A stretch of 64,000 nucleotides of DNA, from positions 328,878 to 392,877 of the forward strand of contig JAKLGA010000006.1 in the NCBI GenBank assembly GCA_022710975.1. The letters are read 5' to 3'. The notes below the pieces were generated by a model. The model did not search any database. It worked only from the letters and a program-made list of their open reading frames with translations, and had not been told where the DNA came from. Positions within the stretch are counted from its first letter, which is position 1. The number at the start of each line of letters is the position of its first letter. Below are positions 9,163 to 20,146 of this stretch, piece by piece. The DNA is from Myxococcota bacterium (GTDB lineage Bacteria; Myxococcota; B64-G9). The translations under genes were made by a program, and so were the position numbers.

Positions 9163-9930
9163 ATGCCTCCCTCCGCGCCCAGCCTGCGCGCCTGGCTGGA
9201 TCAGGGTCCCTTCGGGCTGGCCCTGTCCTCCGGCTTCTTCGGGTTCTTCGCCCACGCCGGCCTGGCGGTCGCGCTCGAGCGGCGCGGGCTCGCCCCCGTG
9301 CTCGTCTCGGGCTCCAGCGCCGGCGCCCTGGTGGGCGGGCTGTGGGCCGCCGGGCTGTCCGCGGAGCGCATCCGCGACCGCCTGCTGTCCCTGCGCCGGG
9401 AGGACTTCTGGGATCCCGCGCCAGGGCTCGGCCTGCTCGCGGGCCGCCGCTTCGAGGCGCTGCTCGCGGAGCTCCTGCCGGTCGAGCGCTTCGAGGACTG
9501 CCGCTGGAGGCTCGCGGTCTCGGCCTTCGACGCCCTGGCGCTTCGCACGCGCGTGCTCGCGTCCGGGCCGCTCGTGCCGGCCGTGCGGGCCTCCTGCTCC
9601 CTGCCGCTGCTCTTCCAGCCCGTCTGGGACCACGCGCGTCCCCTGTGGGACGGCGGGGTGCTGGATCGGCCCGGGCTGGCGGGCATGCCCTGCGGGCAGC
9701 GCGTCCTGCACCACCACCTGGCCTCGCGCTCGCCCTGGAGGCGCAGGGCCAGCCCGGCGCTGCGGCCCCCCCGGCGCGAGGAGCTCGTCAGCCTGGTGAT
9801 CCATGGCCTGCCGCGCTCGGGACCGGGGCGGCTGCACGTCGGGCGGCAGGCCTTGCTGCTCGCCCAGGCGGCGGCGGCGAGGGCCCTGGACCTGCCGGTG
9901 CGCGATGGAGTGGTCGAGACCGGGGTCTGA
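9163..9930 (+). CDS. Patatin-like phospholipase
   Basis: A 255-residue lipid acyl hydrolase of the patatin/RssA type. The nucleophile elbow is GSSAG with Ser52, preceded by the oxyanion-type Gly-rich strand (LALSSGFFGFFAHAG). The catalytic Asp is D163 in LWDGGVLD. There is no signal peptide or membrane segment, so it probably acts in the cytoplasm or is exported by another route. It begins three bases after the CoA-transferase beta gene. A reasonable idea is that it releases fatty acids that are then activated and oxidised by the neighbouring enzymes. The DGG in place of DG[GA] is normal for the family. Confidence 0.83.
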   Translation: MPPSAPSLRAWLDQGPFGLALSSGFFGFFAHAGLAVALERRGLAPVLVSGSSAGALVGGLWAAGLSAERIRDRLLSLRREDFWDPAPGLGLLAGRRFEALLAELLPVERFEDCRWRLAVSAFDALALRTRVLASGPLVPAVRASCSLPLLFQPVWDHARPLWDGGVLDRPGLAGMPCGQRVLHHHLASRSPWRRRASPALRPPRREELVSLVIHGLPRSGPGRLHVGRQALLLAQAAAARALDLPVRDGVVETGV

Positions 9931-9962
9931 GCCCGCACCCGAAAAAAGTCGGCGGAAGGGGG

Positions 9963-9992
9963 TTGACTCCCGTGTCAACGCGTGCTTAGACT
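9963..9992 (+). promoter_or_regulatory. Predicted sigma-70-type promoter of the acyl-CoA dehydrogenase gene, with overlapping palindrome
   Basis: TTGACT at 9963-9968 and TAGACT at 9987-9992 are 18 bases apart. The inverted repeat TTGAC-N6-GTCAA (9963-9978) overlaps the -35 box and could be an operator. The start codon is 54 bases downstream of the -10. Not tested. Confidence 0.5.
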
Positions 9993-10045
9993 CATTGCGT
10001 CATTGCCCAACTCCGAGTGGCCACGGCCCTCGCAAGGAGGAGATC

Positions 10046-11893
<1,848 letters not shown>

Positions 11894-11942
11894 GCCGCTC
11901 CGCCGCCCTCCCGCGCTCCCGATCCTCTGGCGTGCCCGCGTC

Positions 11943-12296
11943 TCAGCGGGGCTCGGGGAAGTCGTCGTCCAGGCTCTCGAGCAGCGGCAAGATCTCTTCC
12001 AGCAGGCCCTCGGCCCGGGCCTGGTCGAGGAAGCGCCGCACGCGGCGCTGGGCGTCCACCAGCCGGCGCCGCAGGCGCAGGATGATCTCGGCGCCTGCCG
12101 CGTTCACCTCGAGTTCGCTGACCAGGAGGCGCCACACGCGGACCTGCTCCAGCCCCTGCTGGTCGTAGAGGCGCTCGCGCCCGGGGCGCCGGATCGGCTC
12201 CAGCAGGTGGAGCTGCTCCAGCCGATCGATCACCTCCGGCTCGACGCCGAAGCGCCTGGCCAGGCTGCGCCGGGTGATGGTGAGGTGCTTGGGCAT
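11943..12296 (-). CDS. cbpM: Chaperone modulator CbpM
   Basis: A 117-residue MerR-like winged-helix protein (TITRRSLARRFGVEPEVIDRL, GRERLYDQQGLEQVR) followed by a long helical segment. This architecture, placed directly after a cbpA-type gene, is typical of CbpM, which binds the J-domain of CbpA and blocks its activity. It lacks the dimerisation and effector part of true MerR regulators. The start lies 12 bases past the cbpA stop; the GAGG about nine bases upstream is the likely ribosome site. It is the last gene of the hsp20-cbpA-cbpM operon. Confidence 0.8.
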   Translation of the reverse strand: MPKHLTITRRSLARRFGVEPEVIDRLEQLHLLEPIRRPGRERLYDQQGLEQVRVWRLLVSELEVNAAGAEIILRLRRRLVDAQRRVRRFLDQARAEGLLEEILPLLESLDDDFPEPR

Positions 12297-12308
12297 CTCC
12301 GACCGGCC

Positions 12309-13241
12309 TCACTCGTAGCGCGCCAGCTGCTCGACCAGGCTCCGACCCTGGTCGTCCAGGCGCCGCGGCACGTTCACGTTGACCCGCACCAGGAGGTCGC
12401 CCCGGCCGCCACCGCTGCGGGGCAGCCCCTTGCCGCGCAGGCGGAAGCGCTGGCCTCCCTGGGTGCCCGCCGGGACGCTGAGGTCCACGGCCCCGTCCAG
12501 CGTCTCGACCCGCAAATTGCCGCCCAGAGCGGCGACGCCGAAGGGCAGCGGCACCTCGGTCACCAGCAGCTCTCCCTCCCGCTGGAAGCGGGCGTCCGGC
12601 TCGTACGCCACCTCCAGCAGGAGATCCCCGGGCGGGCCACCGGCCCGGCCAGGCGAGCCCTTACCGGCCAGGCGGATCTTCTGCCCCTCGCGCACGCCGG
12701 CCGGGATGCGCACGCTGAGGTTCTCGCTGCGGCCGTCCTCGCCCGTCAGCGTGAGGCGCCGCTCGGCGCCGTGCACCGCGTCCGTCAGGGAGATGGCCAG
12801 CCGGCTCAGGTGATCCTGACCGCGCCGCGGGCCGGCGCTGCGCCTGCGGCCCCCCGGCCCGCCCCCGAAGATCCCGCCCAGCAGGTCCTCCAGCGGTAGA
12901 TCGCCGAAGGCCCCCTCCCCTTCTGCGCCCTCGAAGCGGATGCCCTCGAAGCCGGGGAACCCGTCGAAGGGCGCGCCCCCGCGCCGGCCCGCCCCCGGAG
13001 GCGGCGCGGACTTCAACCCGGCCTTCCAGGCCTCGTGGCCCACCTGATCGTAGACCTGGCGCTTGGCCTTGTCCGAGAGCACATCGTAGGCCTCGGACAC
13101 CTCCTTGAATCGCTCCTCGGCGCCCTTGTCCCCGGGGTTGACGTCCGGGTGGTGCTTGCGCGCCAGCCGGCGGAAGGCCGTCTTGAGCTCCTTGTCGCTG
13201 GCCTCCCGCTTGACGCCCAGGATGTCGTAGTAGGTCCGCAT
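12309..13241 (-). CDS. cbpA: CbpA/DnaJ-type (class II) J-domain co-chaperone
   Basis: A 310-residue protein with an N-terminal J-domain (about 1-70; HPD at 31-33), a Gly/Phe- and Gly-rich linker (about 75-150) and two C-terminal beta-barrel substrate-binding domains. There is no CxxCxGxG zinc domain, making it a class II J-protein like CbpA. It would deliver unfolded clients to DnaK. The CTD opens with [20 protein letters not shown] and contains [18 protein letters not shown]. It lies 17 bases after the hsp20 gene and 12 before cbpM, a coherent heat-shock operon. Confidence 0.9.
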   Translation of the reverse strand: MRTYYDILGVKREASDKELKTAFRRLARKHHPDVNPGDKGAEERFKEVSEAYDVLSDKAKRQVYDQVGHEAWKAGLKSAPPPGAGRRGGAPFDGFPGFEGIRFEGAEGEGAFGDLPLEDLLGGIFGGGPGGRRRSAGPRRGQDHLSRLAISLTDAVHGAERRLTLTGEDGRSENLSVRIPAGVREGQKIRLAGKGSPGRAGGPPGDLLLEVAYEPDARFQREGELLVTEVPLPFGVAALGGNLRVETLDGAVDLSVPAGTQGGQRFRLRGKGLPRSGGGRGDLLVRVNVNVPRRLDDQGRSLVEQLARYE

Positions 13242-13258
13242 GCTCGCGCGCGCTGTGG

Positions 13259-13711
13259 CTAGCGCTCGCCCTCCCCGTCGCCCACCGGAATGGTGCGCCC
13301 GCCGGGCTTGCGCACCGGCAGGCGCACGGTCAGCACGCCCGCCTCGCAGCGGGCGGCGATGGCGTCCACGTCCACCGGCGTGTCCACGCGTACCAGGCGC
13401 TCGAAGGGCCCGCGCTGGCGCTCGATGCGGTGGTAGCTACGCGCGCCGTCGCCCGCCGTGGGGCGCTCGCCGCGGATGGCCAGCACCTGATCGTGGTACT
13501 CCACCGCGATGGAGCTCTCGTCCACGCCGGGGATCTCTGCCTGCACCACGATGTGCGTGTCGTCCTCGAACACGTCCACGGGCGGCGCCCAGGACGGCCG
13601 CGGGACGCTGCCCCCGAGGAAGGCCTGGGAGAGCTGCCGCTCGAACAACTCGTCGAAACGGTTTCTGAGGCTGATCAGCTCGCGGAACGGGTCCCACTCG
13701 TCGAATGGCAT
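13259..13711 (-). CDS. Hsp20/alpha-crystallin family small heat shock protein
   Basis: A 150-residue small chaperone. The N-terminal segment ([15 protein letters not shown]) leads to the alpha-crystallin domain (about 40-135): [20 protein letters not shown], then [17 protein letters not shown] and [10 protein letters not shown]. It would bind unfolding proteins as an ATP-independent holdase. The GGGAG seven bases before the ATG and a near-consensus promoter just upstream make it the first gene of the hsp20-cbpA-cbpM operon. Confidence 0.92.
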   Translation of the reverse strand: MPFDEWDPFRELISLRNRFDELFERQLSQAFLGGSVPRPSWAPPVDVFEDDTHIVVQAEIPGVDESSIAVEYHDQVLAIRGERPTAGDGARSYHRIERQRGPFERLVRVDTPVDVDAIAARCEAGVLTVRLPVRKPGGRTIPVGDGEGER

Positions 13712-13735
13712 GTGTTCGCTCCCGACCTGGCCAGG

Positions 13736-13764
13736 AATCTAAGGTCGTCCGCCGCGCCTGTCAA
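13736..13764 (-). promoter_or_regulatory. Near-consensus sigma-70-type promoter of the hsp20-cbpA-cbpM operon
   Basis: On the minus strand TTGACA (13764-13759) and TAGATT (13741-13736) are 17 bases apart. The leader would be about 20 bases, too short for an RNA thermometer. I see no CIRCE element. Confidence 0.65.
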
Positions 13765-13781
13765 TCGGCTCCGCCCGCGGC

Positions 13782-14876
13782 TCAGCGGGCCCTGGGGAAG
13801 CGCGCCAGGAGGCCGCGGCACAGCGCCTTCTCCTCGGGCTCGCCCTGGCCGGCGAACTTGCGCAGGAAGGCCTCGACCTTGGTGTTCCTGGCGCCGCGCC
13901 GGGCCAGCTCCTCGAAGTACAGCCCCAGGACGGGGTCCTGGGACATGTCCTTGACCTGGGCGCGGACGGCGTTGGCGAAGCGGGTCGGGTTGAGCTCGCC
14001 CATCTCGAACACCGCCTTGCCGAACAGCGCCCGCACCTCGGCCGGGGCGGTCGCGGCCGCCGCGGCTGCCTGGAAGAGCTTCTCGTTGGCCGGGGGCTCC
14101 TCGATCGAGCTCGCCAGGTTGCTCAGCTTGGTCACCATCTCCTCGAACAGCGCCGCGTCCGCGGCCCTGACCGCCTGCAGCCCGTCCGCCTGGGTGGGGA
14201 ACTCGCGGATGAAGGTCTCGTCCAGGCCGTCCACCTTGGTGAGCGCCAGGCCCAGGCCCAGCCGCACCACGGGCTGGGAGACCTTGGCCCGCACCTTGAC
14301 CAGGGTGCCGCGGGTCTCCTTCCGGGCCAGCCCCATGGCGGCCTTGAGCCGTTCGCCCAGCGGCAGGCGCTCGTCCACGATCGTGGCCTCCAGGTAGAGC
14401 AGCGAGGGCTCGGCCGGGAGGGCGGCCGCGGCGCGCCTGGGTCCGGCCGTCCAGTCTCCGCTGGCCGCCGCCAGGTCGTCGAAAGCGAGCTGGCCCGACT
14501 CCTCGGCCAGCGGGATTGCCGCCTCGCCGGCCTTGGACTCCAGCAGCAGCAGCAGCCCCTCGGGCGCCGCCTTGAGCGCCGTGATGCGGATGCTGTCCAG
14601 CAGCCCCGTCGACTTCATCTTCCTGGCCGCGGCGACGCGCTTGGCGAACTCCTCCGGCGCGGTGGCGGCCAGCATGGGGCGGCTGAAGAAGCGCGCCAGG
14701 GCGAGCGGCTCCTTGGCGCTCTTCTCGTCGCCCAGCGCGGTCCGGTAGTCCTGCCACAGCGCCTGGGCGGCCTTGAGCTTGTCGGCCGGGGCGTCCGCCA
14801 GCTTGTCGAACTTGCCTCCGCTGCAGCCGGCGCACAGGAGCAGGCCCAACCCCAGACTGATCGTAGAACGCAGCAT
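13782..14876 (-). CDS. Predicted lipoprotein of unknown function
   Basis: A 364-residue protein with a signal peptide ending in a lipobox-like LCAGC, so it is probably lipidated and periplasmic. The rest is helical and Ala/Leu/Glu/Lys-rich, without a recognisable enzyme motif; it could be a helical-repeat (HEAT/TPR-like) protein. The ATG at 14876 is preceded by GGGAGGGAGA. The gene follows the MMPL transporter by 34 bases and is the last member of that operon, so it may be an accessory subunit of the transporter. Confidence 0.7.
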   Translation of the reverse strand: MLRSTISLGLGLLLCAGCSGGKFDKLADAPADKLKAAQALWQDYRTALGDEKSAKEPLALARFFSRPMLAATAPEEFAKRVAAARKMKSTGLLDSIRITALKAAPEGLLLLLESKAGEAAIPLAEESGQLAFDDLAAASGDWTAGPRRAAAALPAEPSLLYLEATIVDERLPLGERLKAAMGLARKETRGTLVKVRAKVSQPVVRLGLGLALTKVDGLDETFIREFPTQADGLQAVRAADAALFEEMVTKLSNLASSIEEPPANEKLFQAAAAAATAPAEVRALFGKAVFEMGELNPTRFANAVRAQVKDMSQDPVLGLYFEELARRGARNTKVEAFLRKFAGQGEPEEKALCRGLLARFPRAR

Positions 14877-14910
14877 GAGTCTCCCTCCCGCGGTTCGAGG
14901 AACGGGCAGA

Positions 14911-17835
14911 TTATACCTGCGGCGGCGGAGAAGCGGAACCACCGACGGGCGGGAGGGTCGCCCCTCCCGCCCGCAGGAACCTGGGCCGGGCGTGGAGCAG
15001 CACCGCGGGCAGGACGGTCAGGGCGGTGAGCGCGCTGGTCACCATGGCGAGCGCCAGCAAGATGCCGAAGGAGTGCAGCGGCACGATCTCCGCGAACAGG
15101 AACACGAGCATCCCCCCGATGATGGTGATGGCGTTGATCAGGATGGCCCGGCCCACCGTACGCAGCACCATGCGCAGCATCGCCTCGGGTGAACCCTGCC
15201 GCCGGGACTCCAGCAGCAGGCGCGACATGAAGTGGATGGTGTAGTCGATGCCCACCCCCACCACCAGGGAGGCGATCAGCACCGTGGCCGGATCGAGGTC
15301 AATCCCCAGGGCGCCCATCACGCCGAAGTTGATGAGCAGGGTCAACGACATGGGAATCATGCCCAGGATGCCCGCCAGCACCGAGCGGAACTGAATCATC
15401 AGCAGGATCATGGCCATGATGGCGGCGAGCCCCAGGCTGTTGAGCTGGCTCCAGACGAGCTGATCGTCGATGGTCACCGCGATGGAGTGCATGCCGGTCT
15501 GGCTGACCTCGACCCGAACCACCTCGTCCGGCGGCAGGGCGCTGGCCGCCGCGGCATCGAGCGGCAGCAGCAGCGACGGGGAGAGCGCGGGCCACAGGTC
15601 GCCATCGAGGTCCTGGCCGAGCCTGGCGTCACCGGCCGCCGCCGAGGGCAGGGCCGCCAGGAGCCGCGCCTTCATCGCCGACACGCGCGCTCCGCGAGAG
15701 CGCTCCTCGACCAGGGACCCCACCGAGCGAACGAGGTAGCCAAGGCCCTCGGGATCCTCCTCCAGCAGCGCGGCCGGGAGCTCCCGCCGCAGGATGGTCT
15801 CCGTCTCCGCGGTGATCTTGCCCGCCTGGGCCGCCTTCGCCAGGGCCTCCGCCACCCTCCTGGCCAGGGCCTCGTCCTCGATCGGCAGGTCCGACTCCTC
15901 GGAGCGCAGGAAACGCTCGAGCGCCGCGGGCAGTCCGGCGTCCGCGGGCAGCGGCGCTTGCAGCCCCTCCTCGATCGCCCGGCGCACCGCGGGTTGGTCC
16001 AGGGCTCCCTCACCCAGGCGGCGGCGAAGATCGAGCGCCACGGCCAGGCTGGCACGGTCCAGAGCGAACGCCTCCGCCCTGCGAAGGCTGTCCGCGTCGG
16101 CCGTCGCGCGCGTGAGGCGCCGCGCCTGGCGGGGCAGGGCGTCCAGGAACGCCTGGATCTCCGCCACGATCACCCGCAGGCGCACGGTGTCATTGGAGGA
16201 GCTGACGCCCTGGACCAGCGAGTGTGTCAGGCTCTTGTCGGCCATCTGCTTGAGGACGTCCTTGCCCTCGAGCTGGAACCAGAGGTTGCCCACCCCCTCG
16301 CGCGTGTCCGGGATGCAACGGTGATCGCTCATCACGCTGTTCATCTGGGCCACGATGCTGCCCAGGCTGCGGGTGTTGCCCACGTCCGGGTAGGCCTGCA
16401 TGTGCTTCTCGACCAGCAACATGGTCTCCAGGACGAAGGGTTCCTTGGGCTCGCCGTCGACCGTGATCCAGATGGGCAGGTTGCCGCCCAGGCGGGTGCG
16501 GATGACCTCGTCGGACTTGCGCAGCGGGCTCTCCTCGGAGAAGTAGGTCACCATGTTGAACTGCCGGTCGAGCTTGAGCGAGAAGACCGCCGCGCCGGCC
16601 GTGAGCACCAACCAGCCGGCGACGACCAGGCCCTTGCGGCGCGCCACCAGTGCGCCCAGGCGGTCGAGCCAACCGCCCTCGGGCGCCAGGTCACCGCCGG
16701 TCCTGGCGTCACGCCGGGCTGCGCGGGGCTTGAGATAGCTGACCACGGCCGGCACGAAGGTCAGCGCGATGAGCATGGCCACGAAGGTGCCGAAGGCGGC
16801 GATCAGGCCGGTGTGCTGCACGAAGGCCAGGTTGGAGGTGCAGAACGACAGGAACCCGATGACCGTGGTCACCCCGGCCATCAGGATGGGTTCCATCACC
16901 TCGCCGAGCGCCTGGCTGAGACCCTCCGGGGTGTGCGCCGCTGGGCCAACCTCCTCCACCTTGTGCAGCAGGTGGATGGCGTAGGCCGTGCCCAGCGTGA
17001 TCAGCAGGGTCGGAATCACGTTCGACAGCATGGTGATGGGGATGTCGCAGGCCGCCATGAGGCCCATGGCCCACAGGGCGCTGACCAGCACCGTGGCCAG
17101 GGGCAGCAGGATCCCGCGGAGGGAGCGGAAGGCCAGGAGCAGGATCAGGATGACGATCAGCGAGACGATCGGCACCAGGGTGATCATGTCCCGGATGATC
17201 ACCTCGGACATGTTCTTGGTCCAAAAGGGGAAGCCGGTCATGTGCGCCCTGCGAGCGCCGATCAGCGGCCGGGTCGTGTCCTCCACCGCCCTGGCCACCA
17301 AGACCCGATCCACCCCCTTGGAGATGTTGTAGATCAGGTTGGCCAGCTTACCGTCCGCGCTGACCACCAGGCCGACCATGTCCTCCTTGGCCAGCACCTG
17401 CGCGCGCAGCCGGGCGCTGTCCTCGGCGCTCTGCGGCAGAGCCTCCGGGTCGACCAGCTTGCCGACCACCACGGCCTTCTCGCCCTCGATCTCCCGCGCC
17501 TGCACGTCGTCGATCGAGGTCAGGCTGACCACCCAGGTGATCCCGGGGATCTGCCGGATGGCCTGGGTGAGCTCTTGCACCAGCGCCAGCGACTCGGGGC
17601 TGAAGGCGTCCTCGACCTCCACCGCCAGCATGCCTACGTCCACCCCGCCGAAACGCTCGCCGGCCTCGGTGAAACGGATGACGACCGGGTCCTCCTCGGG
17701 CAGGTACTTGCTGACGTCGCTCTCGACATACGACCACTCGAAGGTGGCGTAGGCGGCAGCCGCGGTCAGCAGGGCGGTGGTGATGATCACCGCCAGGCGG
17801 TAGCGGACGACCCAGCGCGCGAAGGCGTTCATCAT
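14911..17835 (-). CDS. MMPL/RND-superfamily transporter (HpnN-like)
   Basis: A 974-residue inner-membrane protein with the RND layout: TM1 (about 12-30), a periplasmic loop (about 35-230), a five-helix bundle from about 235 (DMITLVPIVSLIVILILLL), a second single TM near 415, a second large loop, and a C-terminal helix bundle (about 800-950). The GIDLDPATVLIASLVVGVGIDYTIHF segment carries the Asp and Gly residues typical of TM10 in MMPL proteins. These proteins use the proton-motive force to move lipids or other hydrophobic molecules. Neighbours are an outer-membrane barrel, a LolA-like periplasmic protein and a lipoprotein, suggesting a lipid-transfer route across the envelope. GAGGGA six bases upstream supports the first of two adjacent ATGs. 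Confidence 0.87.
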   Translation of the reverse strand: MMNAFARWVVRYRLAVIITTALLTAAAAYATFEWSYVESDVSKYLPEEDPVVIRFTEAGERFGGVDVGMLAVEVEDAFSPESLALVQELTQAIRQIPGITWVVSLTSIDDVQAREIEGEKAVVVGKLVDPEALPQSAEDSARLRAQVLAKEDMVGLVVSADGKLANLIYNISKGVDRVLVARAVEDTTRPLIGARRAHMTGFPFWTKNMSEVIIRDMITLVPIVSLIVILILLLAFRSLRGILLPLATVLVSALWAMGLMAACDIPITMLSNVIPTLLITLGTAYAIHLLHKVEEVGPAAHTPEGLSQALGEVMEPILMAGVTTVIGFLSFCTSNLAFVQHTGLIAAFGTFVAMLIALTFVPAVVSYLKPRAARRDARTGGDLAPEGGWLDRLGALVARRKGLVVAGWLVLTAGAAVFSLKLDRQFNMVTYFSEESPLRKSDEVIRTRLGGNLPIWITVDGEPKEPFVLETMLLVEKHMQAYPDVGNTRSLGSIVAQMNSVMSDHRCIPDTREGVGNLWFQLEGKDVLKQMADKSLTHSLVQGVSSSNDTVRLRVIVAEIQAFLDALPRQARRLTRATADADSLRRAEAFALDRASLAVALDLRRRLGEGALDQPAVRRAIEEGLQAPLPADAGLPAALERFLRSEESDLPIEDEALARRVAEALAKAAQAGKITAETETILRRELPAALLEEDPEGLGYLVRSVGSLVEERSRGARVSAMKARLLAALPSAAAGDARLGQDLDGDLWPALSPSLLLPLDAAAASALPPDEVVRVEVSQTGMHSIAVTIDDQLVWSQLNSLGLAAIMAMILLMIQFRSVLAGILGMIPMSLTLLINFGVMGALGIDLDPATVLIASLVVGVGIDYTIHFMSRLLLESRRQGSPEAMLRMVLRTVGRAILINAITIIGGMLVFLFAEIVPLHSFGILLALAMVTSALTALTVLPAVLLHARPRFLRAGGATLPPVGGSASPPPQV

Positions 17836-17863
17836 GGAGGGTCCCTCGTACCCGGGCTGCGGC

Positions 17864-19318
17864 TCAGAAGTCGGCCCGGAAGCGCAGGAAGAGCTGGTCG
17901 AGCGCCTCGAAGAGCTGCAGCGAGGTGCCGTCCTCGCCGCGCGCCATCAGGTAACCGATGGCCACCTCCGAGCCGTCGAAGGGCTTGTAGGAGATGAGCG
18001 CGTTCAGCAGGCCGGCCAGGCCGTCGCGGCCCTGGGTGGTGTCCAGCTCGCCGCCCAGGTTGAGCTCGAAGCGCAGCCGATCGTTCAACACGGCCTTGCG
18101 GAACGACACGAACAGGTAGTCGTGCAGGCGGTGGCCGGTCATCTCGACGAAGAACCCGTGGATCCACTGGAGGTTGAGGTAGTAGCCGCCGGGGATGGTG
18201 TACTCCGCCCCCAGCACCCACTTCGTGTAGGGCTCGTCCTCGACGGCGGTCAGCGTCTGGGTCCGCGAGCCCAGCGCAGAGGCCACGGTGATGCGGGTCT
18301 CCTCGCCCTCCGGGAGGATCAAGGCCACCTCGGCCCACACCCCCACGTCGCCGAGCGCGCCGCGCAGGTTGAAGCCGACCACGTCGATCTTCGGGTAGGC
18401 GAGCTCCACGTCGTCCACCGCCACCACCACGCAGGTGGGCCCGCCGGCCGGGCAGCCTTCGTCGCCGGGGTTGCGGAAGGTGGCGGTGCCGGCCACCGCG
18501 CGGGGCGAGGGCACCGGCTCGCGGGCGTGGGCGTAGGACACGGTCCACTCGAAGTCCCACAGCGTCCAGCGCACCCGGGCGCCGCCCAGCAGGTTGTCCA
18601 CCTGGGTGGCCGGGGTGAGGGTGCGCAGCTGCTCCGCACCCGGCGGCAGCAGCACGAGGCTCAGGTTGGGATCCTCCAGCGCGGACAGGTCGAAGGCCGG
18701 CATGAGCGGGCTCTGCAGCGGGTCTTCCCCGAGGAACAGATCGACCGGCAGGACGGAGGGCAGGTAGCGGGGCGCCACCACGCCCTCCAGGGTCACCCAC
18801 TCGTCCCCGAGGGTCAGCGCGGCCTTCAGCCCCACGTTGCCCACCCGCGCCTTGAACTCCAGGGGGTTCTCGAGGTCCAGGGCGTCCAGGGGGTTGGTGG
18901 GGTTGAAGCCGTCGGCCTCGCCCCAGCCGAGAACCTGCTTGCCCGCGCGCAGATCCAGCTTGACCCAGTCGTTGTCCAGCAGGAAGCCGTAGTAGTCCAC
19001 GTAGGCTTCGTTCACCCGCCAGCTCACCGGCTCGACGGTGCCGCGGTCCCACAGGTCGTCCACCAGCCGCACGTCGGTGAAGTTCGTGTTGCGCAATTCC
19101 AAATTCGCGATCGCGGCCACCTCCTCGGCGGGGTTGGCCTTGATGCGCAGCTGGAACCAGTTGGCGTTGCGGAAGTTGTAGAAGTCGCCGTGGCGGACCC
19201 CGATGTAGTTCTCGGTGGCCACCACCCCGTTCAGCTCCATCCCGGCGCGCGCCTGGAGTGAGGCCACGGCCAGCAGACCGAAGGCCGACAGCGCCGCCCA
19301 CCTGGGAGCATGTGTCAT
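17864..19318 (-). CDS. Predicted outer-membrane beta-barrel protein (DUF1302-like)
   Basis: A 484-residue protein with a signal peptide (cleavage near ARA at about 25) and alternating beta-strand patterns throughout, ending in Phe as barrel proteins do (RFRADF). The segment RAGKQVLGWGEADGFNPTNP resembles the plug-like motif of DUF1302-type barrels, which often sit next to MMPL transporters. It is probably the outer-membrane exit or entry point of the neighbouring transport system. No Shine-Dalgarno is clear before the ATG at 19318. The gene lies 28 bases before the MMPL gene and 34 after the LolA-like gene. Confidence 0.7.
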   Translation of the reverse strand: MTHAPRWAALSAFGLLAVASLQARAGMELNGVVATENYIGVRHGDFYNFRNANWFQLRIKANPAEEVAAIANLELRNTNFTDVRLVDDLWDRGTVEPVSWRVNEAYVDYYGFLLDNDWVKLDLRAGKQVLGWGEADGFNPTNPLDALDLENPLEFKARVGNVGLKAALTLGDEWVTLEGVVAPRYLPSVLPVDLFLGEDPLQSPLMPAFDLSALEDPNLSLVLLPPGAEQLRTLTPATQVDNLLGGARVRWTLWDFEWTVSYAHAREPVPSPRAVAGTATFRNPGDEGCPAGGPTCVVVAVDDVELAYPKIDVVGFNLRGALGDVGVWAEVALILPEGEETRITVASALGSRTQTLTAVEDEPYTKWVLGAEYTIPGGYYLNLQWIHGFFVEMTGHRLHDYLFVSFRKAVLNDRLRFELNLGGELDTTQGRDGLAGLLNALISYKPFDGSEVAIGYLMARGEDGTSLQLFEALDQLFLRFRADF

Positions 19319-19352
19319 GGGGAGGACCCGCGCGCCGGGAGGGCCGGCGGAG

Positions 19353-20096
19353 CTAGTTGCGCTTGAGCTGCCGCTTGCTGAAGAAACTGTCCTTCAACCC
19401 GGTGTCCACCTGCAGCTTCTCCACGAAGTTGCGGGTGGCGTGGTTCTTCTTCACGTCCTTGATCTCCATCAGGTAACTCTGGGTGTACTTGCCCGCGGGG
19501 CGGAAGTCACTGCGGGTCATGACCTTCCAGGGCTTGCCCGACTTGTCGCTGAACTCGATGCGGTCGAAGAGGAAGTCGGCCTTGCGCACGAACAGCTTGA
19601 CGGGGCCATAGTCCGAGTCCTTGTCGGGCTTGGGCTGCAGGGCGAGCACGTGGTGCTCGGCGTCCTCGGTCATCCCCTGGACCGTGAGCCGCGAGGCGAA
19701 CGTGTCGCTGCTGAGATCCTCGTAGGAGAAGTCCGTGCCCGCGAAGTTGTCGTTCTTCACGTGTCCGGCCACCAGCCTGACCTTCTGCAGGGCGGGCAGC
19801 CACAGGTACATGCCGCCGTCCGTGCCCTCGTCGAGGAAGGCCATGCCCTTCACGTCCGCCGGTTCGAGGAAACGGATCAGCCGCTTGCTGGTGCCTTGCT
19901 GGTACATCTCCATCTTGCGGTAGGACTTGGCGCCGTCGGCGTCCTCCAGCTCCATGCGCACCGTGGCGGTGGAGTCCTTGGCGCTGAACTCGGCCTGATC
20001 CACCTTGGCCAGCACCTCGTCCCCGCTGAGCGCCAGGGCCGGGCCGCTGAGCAACCACAGAGCCGCCACGAGTGCCATGCCACCCACGCGTACCAT
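19353..20096 (-). CDS. LolA-like outer-membrane lipoprotein-sorting-type protein
   Basis: A 247-residue exported protein with a signal peptide (VRVGGMALVAALWLLSGPAL). The following beta-rich body fits the LolA-like half-barrel that binds lipid chains: VDQAEFSAKDSTATVRMELE, RLIRFLEPADVKGMAFL, GGMYLWLPALQKVRLV, FSYEDLSSD. Proteins of this type accompany MMPL transporters and are thought to shuttle lipids across the periplasm. The start at 20096 is chosen for GGGAGGTGA; longer readings lack a signal peptide. It is separated by 50 bases from the S41 protease gene. Confidence 0.82.
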   Translation of the reverse strand: MVRVGGMALVAALWLLSGPALALSGDEVLAKVDQAEFSAKDSTATVRMELEDADGAKSYRKMEMYQQGTSKRLIRFLEPADVKGMAFLDEGTDGGMYLWLPALQKVRLVAGHVKNDNFAGTDFSYEDLSSDTFASRLTVQGMTEDAEHHVLALQPKPDKDSDYGPVKLFVRKADFLFDRIEFSDKSGKPWKVMTRSDFRPAGKYTQSYLMEIKDVKKNHATRNFVEKLQVDTGLKDSFFSKRQLKRN

Positions 20097-20146
20097 GCCG
20101 TCACCTCCCGGCGCGGCCCAGCCGCGGGCCGCGCGAAGTCCGCCTC

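Noticed and set aside
15232..17997. A 921-codon plus-strand open frame opposite the MMPL gene
   Set aside because: Gly/Asp/His-rich shadow frame; the minus strand encodes a convincing RND transporter.
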